Below, one piece after another: positions 12,686 to 24,241 of a stretch of DNA of 64,000 nt. Numbering within the stretch: position 1 is the first letter of the stretch; every line of letters starts with the position of its first letter. Source of the stretch: Puccinellia tenuiflora (lineage: Eukaryota; Streptophyta; Magnoliopsida; Poales; Poaceae). The notes beneath the pieces are model-generated. The model was not told the DNA's origin and did no database searches. It saw only the letters and a program-made list of their open reading frames with translations. The DNA lies in NCBI GenBank assembly GCA_012064385.1, contig QRDG01000135.1, positions 668,660 through 732,659 of the forward strand. Reading direction: 5' to 3'. The translations under genes were made by a program, and so were the position numbers.

Positions 12686-12686
12686 G

Positions 12687-12697
12687 TGGTATCAGAG
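12687..12697 (+). other. Primer-binding site (initiator tRNA-Met type)
   Basis: TGGTATCAGAG begins one base after the 5' LTR. It matches the common plant retrotransposon primer-binding site complementary to the 3' end of initiator methionine tRNA, up to the base before the usual final C. Confidence 0.85.
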
Positions 12698-15600
12698 ACT
12701 AGATCTATTCGTAGATGTTGGTGCGATTAGAACACAAGAGTTGTGGGCGTTGATATTTTATGTTTCTACCTTCTAGCGTGCACTTTGCATCTTTGCGGTA
12801 CTGTGAGATTGAAGCGGCCCGGACCAACTTTACTCGTCCATGCACGAGAGACCGGTTCCACGATTGACATGCAACTTGTATTGCATAAGTGGCTGGCGGG
12901 TGTCTGTTTCTCTTGCTTTAGTGAAGAGGCAATTTTCAATGGAAGGCCTTTCAAAAGGATGAGTAAATAAGCAACTACTATATCACCGTTGTGGTTTTTG
13001 CGTAGATTAGAACGGTTCTATCTCATTAACCCAAGCCACGTAAAAAATTGCATAAACAAAGTAGAGGACGTCTAACTTGTTTTTGCAGAGGGGGTCATGT
13101 GATGTGGTATGGCCAATATGTGATTTGTGATAATGTATACAATGATCATGTTTGTAATCTTTCGCGACTTGCATGTCGTCGAGTACGGCAACCGGCAGGA
13201 GCCATATGGTTGTCTTTTATTTTATGTGACCTGCGTGTCAATGAATCACCATGTAATTGCTTTACTTTATTGCTAAGAGTAGCATTAGTTGTAGTTGCAA
13301 TAGTTGGTGGACAACCATGGTGATGGCGCCATGATGATGGAGATCATGCCGGAGATGGAGATCATGCCGGTGCTTTGGAGATGGAGATCAAAAGCATAAG
13401 AAGAAAGGCCATATCATATCACAATTATGAATTGCATGTGATGTTAATCCTTTTATGCACCTTATTGTTATGCTTAGATGTGATCGCGACGGTAGCATGA
13501 TAAGGTGATCTCTCACGTTAATATCAAGAAGTGTTCTTCCCTAGTATGCACCGTTGCGAAAGTTCGTCGTTTTGAGACACCACGTGATGATCGGGTGTGA
13601 TAGATTCTACGTTCACATACAACGGGTGTAAGCCAGATTTACACACGCGGAAATACTACGGTTTCCTTGACGAGCCTAGCATGTACAGACATGGCCTCGG
13701 AACACAAGAACCGAAAAGTTAAACACGAGTCATATGGATAATATGATCAACATGGCGATGTTCACCTTTAAACCTACATCATCTCACGTGATGATCGGTT
13801 GTGGTGTAGTGGATCTGGATCGTGTGTCACTAACCAACCAGAGAGATGTTGAGTTTAGTGGGAGTTCATTAAGATGAACTGAAATTATCATAAACAAAAG
13901 TCCAGATGTCTTTGCAAAAATCCTTGTAGATCATGGTCGACTACGGTAGTCAGTTCGTTGCTGAAAAACTGCGTCTCGATGGGTCATTTTGTTAAGTGGT
14001 ACCTGCAAGAAGTCCTAAACACCCATGCTCAGCTCTACGTGCTAGAAGAACCAATAGGAGATAAACCCAAATATTTCTGCAAGCAATGAAAAGTACATGG
14101 AGTGGTTTTGAACCACCTACTTGAAAGTCAAGTGGATGATGTGCACCTTCATAAATTCTGATCTAAGTAGACAATTCAAGAACTTGATTGCAATGGAGAT
14201 TGTGATGAGCTGAAAAATAGTTTTTCAGCACAAGCCAGAATTGTAAGGTTCGAATGTCTGAACGGTTTTATCTTTCACTCAAGATGGAAGAGGACACTTG
14301 CTTGGAACAACACCTGAGGATAATGCATTAGATACATCATCGTCTAGTGCTTGTTTAGAACCACGAGATGAATGACGGTTTCGCGATAGATGGGGTGATA
14401 CACTAGCTTCTCCCTAGCTTCAAGAATTATGTCGGAGACTATATCATAGGAAGGGATTTGATCACTTTCTATGAGTTTGTGTCTCGGCTGCGTCATGTCA
14501 AAGTGGAACCCATAGCAAGAGAAGTTGACAAGGCAGAAAGTATATATTGATATACAAGTTATAAGTGTTTAAGTCCAAATTGCAATTGTGGCGGTTTCAA
14601 TAAGTATTTGATACTCATTCTGTTTTATGAAAACAGAACCTGCTGCTTGAGATTCGCATAAAGGATATAGGAAGACATTGCGGAATGGTGGCAATCAAGG
14701 AGTTGATGCCGGCAATGATCTGTCTCTATGATTAGAGGATTTGAATAAGTTTTGTAATCGAACTAAGTGTGATTTTGATTAGTGTGTCTTACTTATGTGA
14801 GACGGTTATTCATGTTAAAGACAATGGTTGTTCTATTTTCATGAGTGATCCTTTTTGGAAATCACGAGTTTCGATTATAAGTGAGTTATTCTTATTATAA
14901 TCTAGATGATAAATTGGTTGAACATTTATAAAATAAGAGACATACTAAAATATCCAAAACTTAATAATGACAATTGTTTTAGTCGTGCTGAATATTGAAT
15001 AAACATTTTGATGTTTTATCAATGCGCCTTATTGTAAGGAGTATGACTAAATGCCACCCTTTGGAAGAGTGCCATGAATTGCCGAAAATAAACACAAGTG
15101 TTGTTTGTATTTTCAGCAAATGTTGGATGTCATTATTTTGTGTACTCCATCATAAATGATTAAATAGGTGTATTTATTCGAGTTATGATATTTGATGAGA
15201 TCAAATAAATTTCTGGAGTTTAGGATATTAAGTTAACAAGAAAATTGAGTCTTTATGATATGATCAAAAGAGACAAAAATATTTGAGTTATATGTTAGTA
15301 TGCGGACTTGTGAGAAGTGTTATAACAAATTACAATGTTTAGAATATTTCAAAGGCGTTTGATATGTCCTAGGATATTGTAATCACACACTATTCGATAT
15401 TGTGTGGTCTCAAAGAAGGGTATTATTTCGGGGTTTAATAATAGCATTTAGATTTATTTGATAAACACTCTGTTTAGAAATAAGGATCTATTTAATGATT
15501 TGCATTTCGCATATGAGTTATGTGAAACAGTGGTTTCATTAATTATGAGATAATTAGAAACTATTGCAAATAAAGTTTGTAGTATATTCATATGTGACTA

Positions 15601-17370
15601 TGAATAGAGATTCCACAATGAGAGACTAAAAGGGACAAATCAATTGTTGATTGTGTTGAATGTTTTAGTGGTTTCATCGTGAAAAGGTTTCATGGATAAA
15701 AGAATTGATGGAATAAATGGAAAAGCTAAAACCTTGCTTGTTTATGTATCAAGTGGCACATATGTAAAGTGCTATGTTGGTTAAACTTGACACATAAAGG
15801 AATTAATGATGGTGATCATTGAATTTCGGTTTAGCTTGTCTAAAGAAAAGTAGGATTCAAGAATATTAAATTTTGTCAGGTTACAAAATGATATTCATGA
15901 TTTACTTGTCATGTTTCAGAAACAAGACATACCTACGAAACTACAAAGAAGAAATAGAAACCTTAAATACGAAAATGGCTGAGAGTCATCCTATGTTTAA
16001 GTTTAAATCACAAAGTAATTGTTACTTGATTTTGTGAAAGCGTTGTTTCACATATTTATTCTTCAAAAGGGTTTGTAGGGAATAAATAAAACTTAAAGCT
16101 AGTAAAGTACTAGCGTTTCGTATAAAGAGTTCTCGATATTAATAGTTAATTAAGAATTTTGGAGGTGTCCAAAATATCGAGAAAATACACGAGTGTGATC
16201 TAATTAAGATATGTGGCAACATATATTAAGTTAGAGCAGAAACTATTTTCCAAAGATCAAAATATGTGGTGACATATGTTTGAGTGGGAGCTAGTTAATC
16301 ATGGTCAAATATAGAGATAACATATTTCTGAGTGGGAGCCAAAGTGGTTTCACAATTTAATATGTGTATGGTGTATATTTGAGTGGGAGTTTACAACATC
16401 TTGTTTGTGTGAAATGGAGATTTCATAAATGTTGTAAATAAGTCAGGAACCAACGTATAACTTATGAAGTTAGTTTGAACATCAAATATCCATGGAGATG
16501 GATGTATCTATGGAGGATAGATATGTTTGATAAGCATTATGTCAGGATGTTTAACCTAAGTAAGATTTTGAAGGAGTTCAAAATGAAACAAGAGAAGAAA
16601 AGTTCATCTGCTTGTGAGAAATAGGTGAAACATTGAGTTGATAACTCAATACAAAAATGATGGTTGGAGGATATGTTAGTGATCGCTATGAATTGTTCAT
16701 AGGTCTAAAACATATAAGAACCATGTTTTTGTATTTGACGATATGTGACCCAAGTTTTTGGTTAGAAGAACATGTTAAGTGAGGAGTCATTTTTCATAAA
16801 GATGAGATTATAGAATCTAGAGATTGGTAGACTTGGTTGAAGTCATAAAACCAAACTAGATTGGGGATCTCATAACAGCAGAAGCGCAGCGAAAGCATGA
16901 TCGAAAATATCGAAGTGACATGGTTGTACTGTCGATTTGTGAGTCTACAACATATAGGAGTATATGATTAATTCAAGGATTAAAAGATATAATATTATGG
17001 TTTGAGAAATTTTATTTCAAGACTGAGTGAGTTCCGGGTGCACATGCTATGAGAAAGTCCTCTTGACTGATCATACGTCATGTAGGCATAAAAGGGAAAC
17101 GAAAATCTCACTCTCTAACCAAATATATTATATTCATCATGTGATGATGAGAATTATCATGTGATGATAATAGGTTTATCATGATATGATAAAGTAATGT
17201 CAAATTAGGTGACATTAACGTTTTTGCAAAGAACATAAAGAACTGTATAGTACAGAACACGGACAGGACCTCTTCCACGAGCAAACATGATCATCACTGA
17301 GACTACATGAGTGTTAGACGCCATGAGTGTTGGATCGAGAAAATGTAAACTAGATTATTGACTCTAGTGC
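12698..17370 (+). other. Internal region of the Copia-like element without coding capacity
   Basis: About 4.7 kb, AT-rich, with no long ORF and no recognisable protease, integrase or RT motif in any frame I could follow. The right third repeats a GAGTGGGAG motif (about 16288, 16333, 16381) similar to the polypurine tract before the 3' LTR. Confidence 0.7.
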
Positions 17371-17381
17371 AAGTGGGAGAC
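17371..17381 (+). other. Polypurine tract
   Basis: AAGTGGGAGAC directly precedes the 3' LTR; this is the expected primer site for plus-strand DNA synthesis. Confidence 0.8.
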
Positions 17382-19216
17382 TGTTGGGAATATGCCCTAG
17401 AGGCAATAATAAAATGATTTATTAGCATATTCATGTTTATGATAATAGTTTATTATCCATGCTATAATTGTATTAACCGGAAACATAATACATGTGTGGA
17501 ATATAAACAAACAGGTGTCCCTAGTAAGCCTCTACCGGACTAGTTCGTTAGTCAAGAGATGGTTAGAGTTTCCTAACCATGGACTTGTTACAGTCACTTG
17601 ATAACGGAGTCATATCATTAGGAGTAATGATGTGATGGACAAGACCCGATAATAAAGACTTGCAATTGATCGTGTCACACAAGTTTCATTGCCAACACTT
17701 TTAGTATGCCAAGTATAGTTTCCTTAGACCATGAGATTATGTCACTCCCGTTTATCGGAGGAATACTTTGTGGACATCAAACGTCACTTCGTAACTGGGT
17801 GATTATAAAGGTGGCTTTCAGGTATCTCCGATGGTATTTGTTGGGTGACATGAATCAAGAGTGGGATTTGTCCTTCCTTGTGACGGAAAAGATATCTCTG
17901 GGCCCTCTCGGTAATATAGCATCAGAAAGTTTGCAACCATGTGATTAAGTGTTAATCACGGAGATCCTATATTATGGACGAGTAAAGAGAATTTGCCAGG
18001 TAACGAGATCGAATCTCGAGCAAATTAAATATCGGTGAGACAAAGGGAATCGTATATGAGATTAAGAATCTTCGGCATCGTGGTTCAATCGATAAAGAAC
18101 TTCGTTGAATATGTAGGAGTCAATATGGGCATCCCGGTCCCGCTATTGATTATTGATATGATCATGTCTGCATGTTCTCGAACCCGTAGGGTCACACACT
18201 TAACGCTCAGATATAGCTAGGGTTGGCGATGATATAATTGATGGAATGAACGAATGTTGATTCGAAGTCTCGGATGGGATCTCGGACATCACGAGGAGTT
18301 CCGGAGTAGTCCGGAGAATAAGATTCATATAAGGAAAGTGGTTTCCGGAGGTATCGGAAAAGTTCCGGGATTTTCTGGAAGGGTTCCGGAATATTCTACA
18401 AAGTTCTAGAGGAGTCTAGAAGTGGGACCCACATAAGATATGGGGCCCACATGGACCAAAGGGGTGCTGCTGGCCACTTGGGCCAGCCGCACCACACAAG
18501 GGCCCATATGGGCCAAACCGGCCAAAGAGGCCCAAAGGGGGGCGCCCCAACTTGGGGTCCAAGGCAAGGGGGGGCCGGCCAGCCCTTGCCCTAACCCTAG
18601 CCGCCCCATATAAAAGGAGGGGAAGGGGAGGGGTGCGGACCAGCCCAAGGCTGCCCTAGCCGCACCCTCCCTTGGCGCCCTAGCCGCCGCCCCTTCACCT
18701 CCATAGCCGGCGCCACCTCTCTCCCCGGAGGGCTGCCGCCACCACCACCTCCATGGCCTAGCCGCACCACCCCTAGTGTAGGGCTGCTGCTGCACCTCCT
18801 CCTCTCCCTCTCCTCTTGCTTGGCTTGGTGAAGCCATGCTTGTGGAGATCATCATCATCAACGCCATCACAACCGTCGTGGTGCCGAGATCCATCTAGCC
18901 ATCTCCACCTTGCTTGCGGGATCAAGAAGGCGGAGATCTACATCGAGCCGTACGTGTGGATACCGCGGAGGTGCTACCCCTTGTGGAACTTCGTCGGATT
19001 GGACTTCGAGGAAATACATCTCCTCGCGACTAGATGAGTCTAGTTGCGGGGATCGACTAGCCAACCCCTGCACCGACAAAACGCGTTTGTTCGATCTTCA
19101 AGGGTATGAAATAAGGATCTCATCTTCGCTACCTCCATCTAGTAGATCTAGATCCTTGGGGTTTATTCCGCCTGTTGCGTAGGAAAATTTTTGTTTTCTA
19201 TGCTGCGACCCCTTCA
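17382..19216 (+). repeat. 3' LTR of the Copia-like element
   Basis: 1835 bp, nearly collinear with the 5' LTR; TATAAAA box at 18609-18615. It ends TTCA and is followed by the CCCCT target duplicate. Confidence 0.9.
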
Positions 19217-20874
19217 CCCCTGCCCCGCGCCCCGCTCCGATGGTGTTCGACGAAATGACCCCAAGGCGGGGTGAATTTGCCAGCCTCCTCGATGAGAACG
19301 CGGTGGACATTGATACGGCACCGCTCGGCTCCTACGGCTATGACGACATGGATGGCGGTGATCATGGGCGAGGTGAGGACGAGGAGGAGGAGGAGGGGGT
19401 GGAGGAGATTGCAGGGGAGGTGTTCGAAGCCTCACAAGCTTCAAAGTGTAGCAAAAGGTCGAAGGGCTACACCCAATTGGAGGATGAGGTGTTGATCCGG
19501 GCTTGGGAGGTTGTGTCCCTCGATGCCATCCATGGCGCCGACCAAACCGGGAAGAGATATTGGCAAAGGATCGAGGACAAGTTCTTCCGGTTGATGCCAA
19601 AAAACATTGAGAAGACACCACGCTCCTATAGATCACTTCAAGGTCGTTGGGATGTGATCAAGACGGCGACTAGCCGGTGGAGTGGATGCTTGGAGCAAGT
19701 TTACAATGCACCTCCAAGTGGTACCAATGAGGCCGATTGGGTGAGTGCTTTTCCTATATCTTGTTGTTGCAAATGGAAGTGGTGGTGGTGGTGGTTCATA
19801 TTTGTGTTTTGGTTGTAGGAGAAAATAGCAGCCGCAAGGTACCGTGACATGCCGGCATCCAAGGGCAAGTCTTATCCATTCGAGCATTGTTGGCTTTTGC
19901 TTAAGAATAGCGAGAAATGGAAGCAAAGGGATAGAGAAGCACCACCCAAGAAAGGTGCCTTTTGCAAGTTGGATGATGATGATGATGATGATGAGGAGGG
20001 AGGAAGGAACAAGAACAAGCCGGACGGCAACAAGAAAGCCAAGGAGAATTTGAAGAGGGAGTCAGAGGCATCAAGCTTGAGAGACAAGATAGATCATATG
20101 GTGGCCTCAAATGAATTGATGGTTGCCAAGACATTAGAAGCCAAAAAAGAGTTGGCAATGAAGAAGTCTCAAGAGAAAGAGGAGAAATGGAACCTCATCA
20201 AGGAGGACAAGTTGCGGAAGGCGGCCATGGATGAGAAAAGAGCCATGGCCGAGGAGAACAAGGCCATTGCCAAGCTCCTTGCCGAGGAGAACAAGATCAT
20301 GACCATGAACCGTGATGAGATGGATGAGATCACCAAGGAGTGGCATGATATGGCAAGAAAGGAGATCTTGCAGCGAAGGAGGCAAGCTGCAAACGGTGGT
20401 GGTGGTGGTGGTGCCGACAACATGCATGGTGGTGGTGGTCTTGCGTGATGATCTTGTTCATCATGGTTTCACCACTTTAATGTGGTGCTTTTGATGCAAA
20501 TATGTCATTTTGTATGCGCACATGGTCTAAACTATCTTATTTGTCATTTTAGATGTGACAACCATGTTTAATTTTCGGATTATTGTTGTTAATTGTCGAA
20601 ATTCCTTTGTAATTGTGAAATTTTGGTTTGCGGTTTACGGTTCTGTTTTTGGCTGCGGCAGAAACCGCGATGAAAACACGAATACGGTGGACTGCATTCC
20701 GATTATGCAGGCCGCGGAAATGCGGTGTCTACTAGAGATGCTCTTACACTGCAATTGCACAGGCTCGCGATCAGATCGAACATAGTCTGGCCGGCAGCAT
20801 CGTACACATCATCTACGCAGGGCGTTCATGATCGTTACCGTCAGTGGCGTTGATCATCATGGAGGGGCTAATCA

Positions 20875-21014
20875 TGAATTAAGAGATAAATTAGGCACTA
20901 AAATGGACAACTCAGCCAAAAAAAAATATCTCACGTGCTCTAAAGGTTTTTTTTTTTGAAACCTCGTGCTCTAAAGGTTTGTACATTTTAGTGCCTAATT
21001 TATCTCTTAATTCA
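20875..21014. mobile_element. Small MITE with 31-bp perfect inverted ends
   Basis: TGAATTAAGAGATAAATTAG and the next 11 bases at 20875 are repeated inverted up to 21014. 140 bp, no coding capacity. Its loop contains a 15-bp micro-insertion (20950-20964) between direct repeats. Superfamily not determined. Confidence 0.75.
20950..20964 (-). mobile_element. Micro-insertion: extremely 5'-truncated retroposon tail
   Basis: Eight T then GAAACCT sits between two copies of CGTGCTCTAAAGGTTT (20934-20949 and 20965-20980). On the minus strand this reads as a few bases of body plus a poly(A) tail flanked by a 16-bp target duplication, as a severely truncated LINE or SINE insertion would leave. Confidence 0.55.
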
Positions 21015-21954
21015 CCTCGCTGTTGTTGGAGTGGAAGTAGAACCTAAAAGATACAATAATTGAGGCAGGCAATGGGTTTCAGAAACATCATCCGGCTATA
21101 ACTGAACTTCTCTGCGCTTTGCGATAGATGCACCATGGATGTGCTGCTGGACCTCAACTGAAGTGAGATGAGTTCTTTCGTGCTATAACGAGCTTCGTAT
21201 ATCAGTAGCTAAACAGCAAAAATATGTGGAATGTCATGTGGTTGGTTTAGTTTTTTTTTATAAATGAAAGCCCCCACGTCCCATAGGTAAGTTAGGGTCT
21301 TCTTCATATCTTCCGTTGCATTTGCAGCGCAGTAAGTTAAGGTGGCGGCTCCGATCTCATGCGGTTGCACCGTACTTGGAGGCACACCTGTGAGATGGTG
21401 TTGCGGCGATGCAGGAGGCGGAGGTACACATGCTTCTACCGTGGCGGCACAACGGCCAAGGAGACAACTCTCACGTCGCGGCCATGAGCTACGGAGGCAA
21501 GGAACGGGGCCGAGCACGGTGGATGTTGGGCGGTTTCTAGACCAGTCCTCGTATTAGGTGATGATCTAAGTCTAAGTGATGGCGTATGCATGCTACGCGC
21601 ATCGTATGGGCGACACGCCGTGGCATCAGATGTCCTAATATGTTCGTAGCGTGGGAGTTTTGAAATCAAGATGTGGCCTTGACTCTTCGAACGGCGTCAG
21701 ACTCGTGGTCGTGTGAACGACGCAGTGATTGAACCTTTCATATGGTGATGGCCTTCAACTCCGTGTGTCGAGATTGAGGTCGATTTCCCATCCAATGCGA
21801 GATCGGGTTTGATCCGACTTGGTAGGTGCTACGCGCGTTTCGAGTCATGCATTTTTCAGTAGGTGCTATACACGATGTCCATTTCAGTGGCATCAAGTCA
21901 TGCATGTTGCTGTTTGGTTGAAGCTGGCGCGGAAGTGATCAGAAGTAAGGTGTT
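21015..21954. other. Intergenic, nothing recognised
   Basis: Mostly moderately GC-rich sequence of likely old transposon origin. No supported gene or terminal repeats. Confidence 0.4.
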
Positions 21955-23168
21955 ATGGGCGTCACCGGCTTTCGATATGTCCTCCAACGATATCCTTCTA
22001 GAGATGTATCGTTAGCCGGTCATGTGAGGCTGGTAGAGTCGGCTTCAACGGCTAGTATGCGCAATCCGCTAGAAACACAAGATCACCGATCACGCAATGT
22101 TGACACGCAAATTGAAAGATCATTTCTTTGGTCGGCGACCGATAAGGTAACGAGTGCCCAATGCAACGTTAATTGGGAGACGGTGCCGCCCCAAGGTGCT
22201 TGGGGGCTTGGAGTGCTTTGTGTAGACGAAATTTCATGGGCTCTCTAGCTTCGATGGTCATGGCTTGAATGGAAGGATCCATCAAAGATCTGGGTAGACA
22301 TGGGGAATATTTGCACCAACACTGTGGTGGGAAATGGTAAGAAGACGCCTTTTGGGACGCCCCATGGATTAATGAGTCAAAACCAAAGAATATTTCTCAT
22401 GTCATCTACTTTCTTTCCACAAAGAAAAAAATTTGAGTATATACACAGATTTACCTAGAAATGGATGGATTGCCAAAATCAAGATGGCCGAGAACATTTC
22501 TTTTGGTCACATGGAGCAATTCGTTGGTATTTGGATAAAACTCCAAAACGTTCAACTACGCGATGATGTAGAGGATGACAGCTCCCAGAAGCACTCAAAA
22601 AGTGGCCAATACTCGGTGTTCGGCTTACACGGCACAACTCGTTTGTGCCATTTCCACCGAGATGAAGAAAAAATGGTGTGAAAATTTTGGGCCACCCTAA
22701 GATCAAAATTTGTGTGTGTGGCTTGCAATTCAAATAGGCTTTGGACCGTGGACTCGCTTGAGAAGAGGGGATGGCCAAATTGAGGGCTTTGTCTTTTGTG
22801 CAAAAGAACTACAAAATCAGCGTCTCACCTCTTTGTCCATTGTCGCCATTCGGGTCTAGGGTCTCATCAAAGATTGGCTCGTGTTATTCGCCATTGATGT
22901 CCATCATTGGCCAACACACCATCTCAGAAATTGATGAATGCATATGATCGGTTCGTCAAGTCCAATTCAGAAAGAAATCACCTCCCTCACATTGTTCATG
23001 ACTTGTGAGATTTGGAACAACCGAATGCACATGTCTTTTGTAAAAAGCAAACGCTGAATCTATTGATTTTCGATAAAATTAAAAACAGGGCAAAGCTTTG
23101 GCCACGCGGGTAGGAATCGGTTGAGCGAATCATGTCGGGAGAGTAGACCTTGTATTTTTTCCAAAAAA
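21955..23168 (+). pseudogene. Degenerate LINE ORF2 3' end (zinc-binding region)
   Basis: Translated pieces match the C-terminal part of plant LINE ORF2: SFLWSATDKVTSAQC, NWETVPPQGAWGLGVL (21955-22248), then in shifting frames LEWKDPSKIWVDMGN-like, TDLPRNGWIAKIK, and a zf-RVT-type block (KFWATPKIKICVWLAI, CLLC.RTT.S.SHLFVHC; about 22640-22850). An A-run (23161-23168) after the coding remnants is the likely 3' tail. Many frameshifts. The RT core upstream is not visible. Confidence 0.7.
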
Positions 23169-23248
23169 AAGCTTTAAAACTCCTTAATTAATAGATTGTG
23201 GCGAATCTTTTGATCCCATTCTTTTTAAAAAATATGGTGGTTAGAGTT

Positions 23249-23413
23249 GGACTTCTCTTTGTTTGGGCGTATTTTGTTTTTAGCTTTTTGAAGGCAAAGG
23301 TTGAGACCCAAAGCTTTGGTTTCCAATAGATAAAATCCAAAAACGCTTATTTAGGTATTTTTTTACTTATAAGTCAAAATCTAAAAACCAAAATAAGCCC
23401 AAACAAAGAGTCC
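23249..23413. mobile_element. MITE with GGACT...AGTCC ends
   Basis: CTTTGTTTGGGCGTATTTTG near 23257 is mirrored by CAAAATAAGCCCAAACAAAG up to 23409, giving a 165-bp inverted-repeat element. No coding capacity. Target duplication unclear. Confidence 0.65.
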
Positions 23414-24241
23414 ATGAGTGATCAAGGGGCCTCCATGGTAAATTTGATAATATGCCTCATTTTAATTTGCTGTTTGGCAATTTATCGAACTCTGTCAGGG
23501 TCGTGCAAATTATCATAGTGCAAAATAAAAAATAAATGTATATTCTACACCAATTCCAACATGATCCTTTAAAAAATAACCACCTTATCGCTTTCTTGAC
23601 TCGAGTGTGTGTAATCCAATATCTTTGACTAATTCAAAGGCAAGGTTGAGGGTGATGCCCTGATGGAGGTGGAGGGCATCAACTTGATTGACGTATACTA
23701 TGTTCATTAAGGCGATCCCCACGGTTGAGGGTTGTTTAGTTTATGTGATCGAAAGCTCGGTAGCCAGTGCTTAGTTTATGTGATCGAAAGCTGAGTAGCC
23801 GGTGACCCCTCACCACTCACCAGACTACAGAGGACGAGCTCACCTCTTCAACCATGCCGTGTGGTAGAGTACGAGCGGGTTACAAAAATGATCAAGCATA
23901 CCAGGCGGAGCACTTGTAAAGAACACACAGATACTAAAGATGTTATCCACTGTTATAATCTCAGCTTCAAACTAATCCCAGTTACACAGATCAACCATCT
24001 AATACATACACCAGTCAATTAAACCAATTGTTCATCTGAGCATTTTGCCACTAGTTTCTCAGCAATAACACATCTAGGTGAGGGTACACTTCAGTCGAAT
24101 GACCCTCTGCAGCTCTGCTGACCTGAAAATAAATTTCACAGCGAGATATTAGTCAAACAGACCTCTATCTGATGAAACCGAGGTTCACCGGGTTGCCCAG
24201 GAAACAGAGAAAGCTCGTATGAAGGGGAAAAACGACTCACC

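Larger units (their letters stand above)
10825..19216 (+). mobile_element. Copia-like LTR retrotransposon, non-coding internal region
   Basis: Two LTRs (10825-12685 and 17382-19216) begin TGTTGGGAATATGCCC and end CCCCTTCA. The element is flanked by CCCCT (10820-10824 and 19217-19221), a perfect 5-bp target duplication. A primer-binding site follows the left LTR and a polypurine tract precedes the right one. The LTR start resembles Triticeae Angela/BARE/WIS elements (from memory, family not verified). No gag or pol reading frame survives: between 13324 and 17381 no open frame of 60 codons exists on either strand. Either a heavily decayed copy or a non-autonomous derivative. Confidence 0.9.
10500..20448 (+). 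pseudogene. Myb/SANT-like ORF1 of a PIF/Harbinger element, interrupted
   Basis: In autonomous PIF/Pong elements the Myb-like ORF1 protein binds DNA and helps the transposase. The reading starts at ATG 10500 and changes frame near 10690-10715. A Pro/Ala-rich tract then reaches the retroelement insertion at 10824/10825. Downstream, 19222-19740 continues in the same frame: acidic stretch, then a trihelix-like block (YTQLEDEVLIRAWEVVS, GKRYWQRIEDKF, RSLQGRWDVIKTA). A 78-bp intron (19741-19818, GTGAGT..TTGTAG, phase 0) follows; the last exon 19819-20448 encodes PFEHCWLLLKNSEKW, an Asp run and a Lys/Glu-rich coiled-coil-like tail with Gly repeats. It resembles proteins with the NAM-associated C-terminal domain. 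The upstream frameshift and the 8.4 kb insertion abolish function. Confidence 0.8.
10181..20743 (+). mobile_element. PIF/Harbinger element encoding a Myb-like ORF1, split by a Copia-like insertion
   Basis: The left end GAGCATCTCTAGCAGACACC (10181) and right end, complementary over 28 bp with one mismatch, close the element at 20743. TTA flanks both sides (10178-10180, 20744-20746), the Harbinger-type 3-bp target duplication. Without the inserted 8.4 kb retroelement and its duplicated 5 bp the element is about 2.17 kb. It carries ORF1 (Myb-like) but no DDE transposase, so it would need the enzyme in trans. Confidence 0.9.
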
